Below are positions 61,180 through 64,000 of a stretch of 64,000 nt of DNA, one piece after another. How positions within the stretch are numbered: position 1 is the first letter of the stretch; every line of letters begins with the position of its first letter. The translations under genes were made by a program, and so were the position numbers. This DNA is from Pseudoalteromonas sp. OOF1S-7 (GTDB lineage: Bacteria; Pseudomonadota; Gammaproteobacteria; Enterobacterales; Alteromonadaceae), in assembly GCF_022347765.1 (NCBI RefSeq), contig NZ_JAKRFZ010000009.1:124001-188000 (forward strand), in the 5' to 3' direction. The notes below the pieces were generated by a model. That model ran no database searches. It saw only the letters and a program-made list of their open reading frames with translations, and was not told where the DNA came from.

Positions 61180-61524
61180 TCAGAGCAAAAGGATCACTTA
61201 ATAATATATAAGGATCTTTTTAAAGATCTTTTATTAGATCTTACTATTAGATCAGCCCGGATCTGTGAATAACAGTGTATTCCTTATTTGATCCAAAGAG
61301 TTAGATCAGATCATATGATGTGAATTAGATCGGATCATCACGATGAAAAGCTTTGATCAAAGTGGCTATTTATTCACAGCCCTAGATCCGATGAAAACTA
61401 TCCAATGGATAAGTATGCTTAGATCCGCAGTTAGATCAAAGGTTATCCACAATGCGATCTAAGAAAGAGTCATTTTGTGAATAACTTCTGTGTAAAAGAT
61501 CTCATCACTGATCCGCATATCGGA
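61180..61524. other. oriC: Chromosomal replication origin oriC
   Basis: Between mnmG and mioC, as in E. coli. Four exact or near-consensus DnaA boxes were read: TGTGAATAA at 61264-61272, TTATTCACA at 61370-61378, TTATCCACA at 61443-61451 and TGTGAATAA at 61476-61484. About 18 GATC sites crowd into some 330 bases, fitting Dam/SeqA control. The AT-rich part at about 61199-61262 holds GATC-led 13-mer-like units (GATCTTTTTAAA, GATCTTTTATTAG), the probable unwinding element, on the mnmG side. Confidence 0.94.
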
Positions 61525-61971
61525 TTAACACGCCTGATCCAGTTGCTGTTTTAGTGCGGGCAACCAGGCGATGGCAGCATCTTCCGGCAGCGCTTCATCT
61601 TGTACATCGATCTTTAATACCGGTAAAAGCTGCTGTGCGCCTTTATCTGACAGTAGCTGCGCACAGTTACTGGCGGCCAGATTAAAGGTGTCATAACTTG
61701 AGTCGCCAATACCCACTACGGCAAATTGCACATGGCTCAGATCTTCATGATCAGACAGTTGCTCTATAAAAGGCAGCAGGTTATCCGGATAGTCGCCAGC
61801 CCCATAAGTGGATGTGACCACCAGCCACAGAGAATGCTGACAGGCGCTCAAGTCCGGTTGTTCATGCAGTTGTGTGTTGAATTCACTGGCATTAAGCTGC
61901 TCGGCAAGCTGTTCTGCAACGTACTCTGCGGAGCCCATTTGGCTACCTATGATGATCTCAATATTGCGCAT
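61525..61971 (-). CDS. mioC: Flavodoxin-like protein MioC
   Basis: 148 residues with a flavodoxin FMN site (IIIGSQMGSAEYVAEQL near the start; VTSTYGAGDYPDNLLPF about 52-68; VVGIGDSSYDTF about 86). MioC is a small FMN protein linked to biotin synthase electron transfer in vitro; its gene flanks oriC in enterics and its transcription enters the origin. Here too it is transcribed toward oriC. Confidence 0.93.
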   Translation of the reverse strand: MRNIEIIIGSQMGSAEYVAEQLAEQLNASEFNTQLHEQPDLSACQHSLWLVVTSTYGAGDYPDNLLPFIEQLSDHEDLSHVQFAVVGIGDSSYDTFNLAASNCAQLLSDKGAQQLLPVLKIDVQDEALPEDAAIAWLPALKQQLDQAC

Positions 61972-62601
61972 GAGGCGTTAGATCCTGATTACTGACTCTG
62001 GGCGTATTCGCGACATCTTAATGACCTTCGCAGAGAAGTAAAGCCTTGATCTAAGTTTGGGATAAAAAAATCTAGCGCAATTAGTAGTCAAAACGCGTGA
62101 TTTCATAATAAGCGACTATTAATCAATGGCTTAATAAAATATTCCAAATGCTAATCCGGTGTGCTTGTTGTGGATAAACCGCGAATATCCTGATGCTTTT
62201 TAGGGTTATCAGGCCTTACAGAAATGGCTGTAAAGGGTCATAATCAGGACGATTTTTAGCTTGTGGATAGATTCTGGTGCATAAGACGATCTGATCGTCT
62301 TTCCATGATAAAAAAGAGGATCTATAAAGTTTGATCTATATAATGAAATAATCTAAAAAATGGCGATCTTTTTCACATAGCTGACAGGATTGGGTGCGTG
62401 GCATAGCTGTTTATGCTGTACGGCCACCTTCAGATGATGATGTGATGTGAGTAAGTTTGCTCGCCAGAGCACGGATTGTCACACCAATGTTCCTTTATGA
62501 AATACATATGTTGACAGATATGTGCAGTTTTTCATCAATTTCTCACAGTTTGCAGTGTGATCTGAGCATAACCTAGGCGCAGTTTTCAAAGGAGCAAACG
62601 G
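61972..62601. other. Noncoding region upstream of mioC with further DnaA boxes
   Basis: 630 bases without a gene. It contains TGTGGATAA (62169-62177, exact DnaA box) and TGTGGATAG (62262-62270, one mismatch), more GATC words and a hairpin AGACGAT-CTG-ATCGTCT near 62284-62300. DnaA boxes near the mioC promoter are known in E. coli. The right part must hold the promoter of the gene at 62602. Confidence 0.65.
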
Positions 62602-64000
62602 ATGAAATCACTCAACTTGGGCGCTGCGCTGATCTGTATTGGTGTGCTGAGCGCATGTGTTAGCCGCAATGAACGACCGACTATTACAATTGAACAACCT
62701 GAATTGACGGCCATTGCGATGACTCAGGTGACACTGGCAGCCAGGGTCACAGATAAGGATGATAACCTGAAATCAATCGCGTGGCGTCAGGTCTCCGGGC
62801 CGGATGATGCTGTGCTGCATGTCTCGGGCAATCAGGCACAAAGTATCGATGTCCACCTTCCCACTGCCGCTGGCGACTATACCTTTGAGATCACTGCCAC
62901 GGATGATCTTGATGTCTCGCAGAGTAAACGTTTCACTGTGGTCGCAAAGTCGCTGCAAGAAACCGTCTTTGTGCAACTTGATGATTTGTTATTGCAGATT
63001 TACGAAGCGGATAAAGCCTTGATCCCAGGCATCCAGGCCCTCATAGATTTCAATCAGGATGGAGTCGTCTGGCGAGGCGCTGCTGGCTATCGGGATGCGC
63101 AGCAGACTCAGGTATTAGAGACGGATACACCGTTTCGCATTGCCAGTATTTCTAAGTTACTAAGCGCGGCAGTGACCTTTTCCATGATTGACGAAGGGCA
63201 ATTCACGCTGGATACGCCGATCACTGCGTTGATCTCGCCAGAGGATATGCCACCGGGTTATAGCATCGAGGATTTGCATGTTGCTGAGGGCGTTAAACGC
63301 GGGGGATCACTTACAATCCGGCAACTATTAGATCAAAGTACCGGGATCCGCGATTTTATTTCCTATTTGCATGACCCGTTAGCGCCTGACACGCGTTCAT
63401 TTATTGCGGCACTGCAAGGCGGTGAAGACGATATTCCAGCGCTTTGGCACTCGGATCTGCTCATTGCCGATCTGCTTGGTCGTGGATTAACACAAAACTT
63501 GGAGACTATGCCGGGAGAAAAACACCTGTATGGCAATAGCAATACCGACTTACTCGCCTGGGCACTGGAAAAACACACCAAAAAGCGCTTTGAGCAGTTG
63601 TTATATGAGCGTGTGTTGCAGCCGCTCGGTATGGACAACACTTATATGGACAGGCATGAACCGATGCGTGGAGCTGAGCAGATAGCGCATCACTACTTTT
63701 ATATTCCTGAGCATGAGGAGATCCCCCCTGAATTGAGCGGCAATCACAATGTGGTTGCACGGCAGGTGAATACCTCTTTTGCCTGGGCTGGCGGCGGGAT
63801 GGTCTCCACACTGGATGATCTTAATGTGTTCATGACGGCTCTTCATCAGGGGCAGTTGGTTGAAGATCCTCAGTTACAAATGGAAATTGCCGAGCATTGG
63901 CTGAGCGAAGTGCCTGAAGAGGGGGTTCAGGAGCATTATGGTCTGGCGCAGGAGCGGTTTGATTTTGAGGGTTATTCCACAACCGGACATTCCGGGTTCT
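62602..64000 (+). CDS. Lipoprotein beta-lactamase-family serine hydrolase, cut by the right edge
   Basis: At least 466 residues; the stop is beyond the window. The ATG has GGAG upstream. Lipobox LSAC gives Cys19 as mature N-terminus. An Ig/PKD-like domain (about 28-116) precedes the hydrolase. The catalytic domain has SxxK at Ser182-Lys185 (ASISKLL) and YGNSN (about 312), the YxN motif. It differs from the serine hydrolase at 20259 by keeping YxN and adding the N-terminal domain. Probably acts in the periplasm on a peptide or ester substrate that cannot be named. Confidence 0.85.
   Translation, partial: MKSLNLGAALICIGVLSACVSRNERPTITIEQPELTAIAMTQVTLAARVTDKDDNLKSIAWRQVSGPDDAVLHVSGNQAQSIDVHLPTAAGDYTFEITATDDLDVSQSKRFTVVAKSLQETVFVQLDDLLLQIYEADKALIPGIQALIDFNQDGVVWRGAAGYRDAQQTQVLETDTPFRIASISKLLSAAVTFSMIDEGQFTLDTPITALISPEDMPPGYSIEDLHVAEGVKRGGSLTIRQLLDQSTGIRDFISYLHDPLAPDTRSFIAALQGGEDDIPALWHSDLLIADLLGRGLTQNLETMPGEKHLYGNSNTDLLAWALEKHTKKRFEQLLYERVLQPLGMDNTYMDRHEPMRGAEQIAHHYFYIPEHEEIPPELSGNHNVVARQVNTSFAWAGGGMVSTLDDLNVFMTALHQGQLVEDPQLQMEIAEHWLSEVPEEGVQEHYGLAQERFDFEGYSTTGHSGF

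Overview
The window looks like the origin-proximal chromosome of a marine gammaproteobacterium, most likely Pseudoalteromonas or a close relative in the Alteromonadales. The basis is the conserved block oriC, mioC, mnmG, rsmG, parA, parB, atpIBEFHAGDC, with glmU, a DeoR-family regulator and glmS following in the usual order, together with the style of the accessory genes. The taxonomic call is inference. oriC is at about 61.2-61.5 kb, so everything here lies within about 60 kb of the replication origin.

Layout from left to right. (1) 1-6.76 kb is a type IC restriction-modification island: partial hsdS, a PrrC-type anticodon nuclease, a RhuM-like C-terminal domain ORF, a Fic protein and hsdR. 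It ends in three 20-bp direct repeats and a terminal TGTCACA exactly 24 bp downstream of the glmS stop codon, which is where Tn7-like transposons insert. (2) 6.8-9.5 kb holds glmS and its DeoR-family regulator. (3) 9.5-25 kb is a mixed accessory segment: a LytTR regulator, a TonB-dependent receptor-like barrel, a retropepsin-like protease, a YbaK-like deacylase, MltD, a GH24-like lysozyme, AraC and XRE regulators, a serine hydrolase and a frameshifted S41-like protease. (4) 25-33 kb is a class I lanthipeptide machinery operon (HlyD, C39-peptidase ABC exporter, LanC, LanB) with no obvious lanA inside it. (5) glmU at 33.2-34.6 kb is left as an ancestral gene between two peptide clusters. (6) 34.9-49.5 kb is a second peptide system: two radical SAM enzymes, a GT-B glycosyltransferase, a second HlyD and C39 exporter, an S41 protease, two regulators and a degraded copy of one regulator. 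(7) 49.7-61 kb is the ATP synthase operon and the mnmG-rsmG-parAB operon. (8) oriC and mioC follow, then a lipoprotein serine hydrolase cut by the right edge.

The most interesting content is the split peptide island around glmU. Besides the modification and export enzymes I could read five very short genes, each encoding a leader that ends in Gly-Gly followed by a 13-23 residue core: 34962-35057, 35076-35165, 42705-42860, 45803-45955 and 46890-47060. Gly-Gly leaders are what C39-peptidase exporters cut, and two such exporters are present. The peptide at 42705-42860 lies in one operon with both radical SAM enzymes, the glycosyltransferase, the exporter and the protease. It has a two-cysteine core, so a radical-SAM-modified and possibly glycosylated peptide is a reasonable prediction. 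Relative to the usual atpC-glmU-deoR-glmS order, about 15 kb has been inserted between atpC and glmU and about 24 kb between glmU and deoR-glmS.
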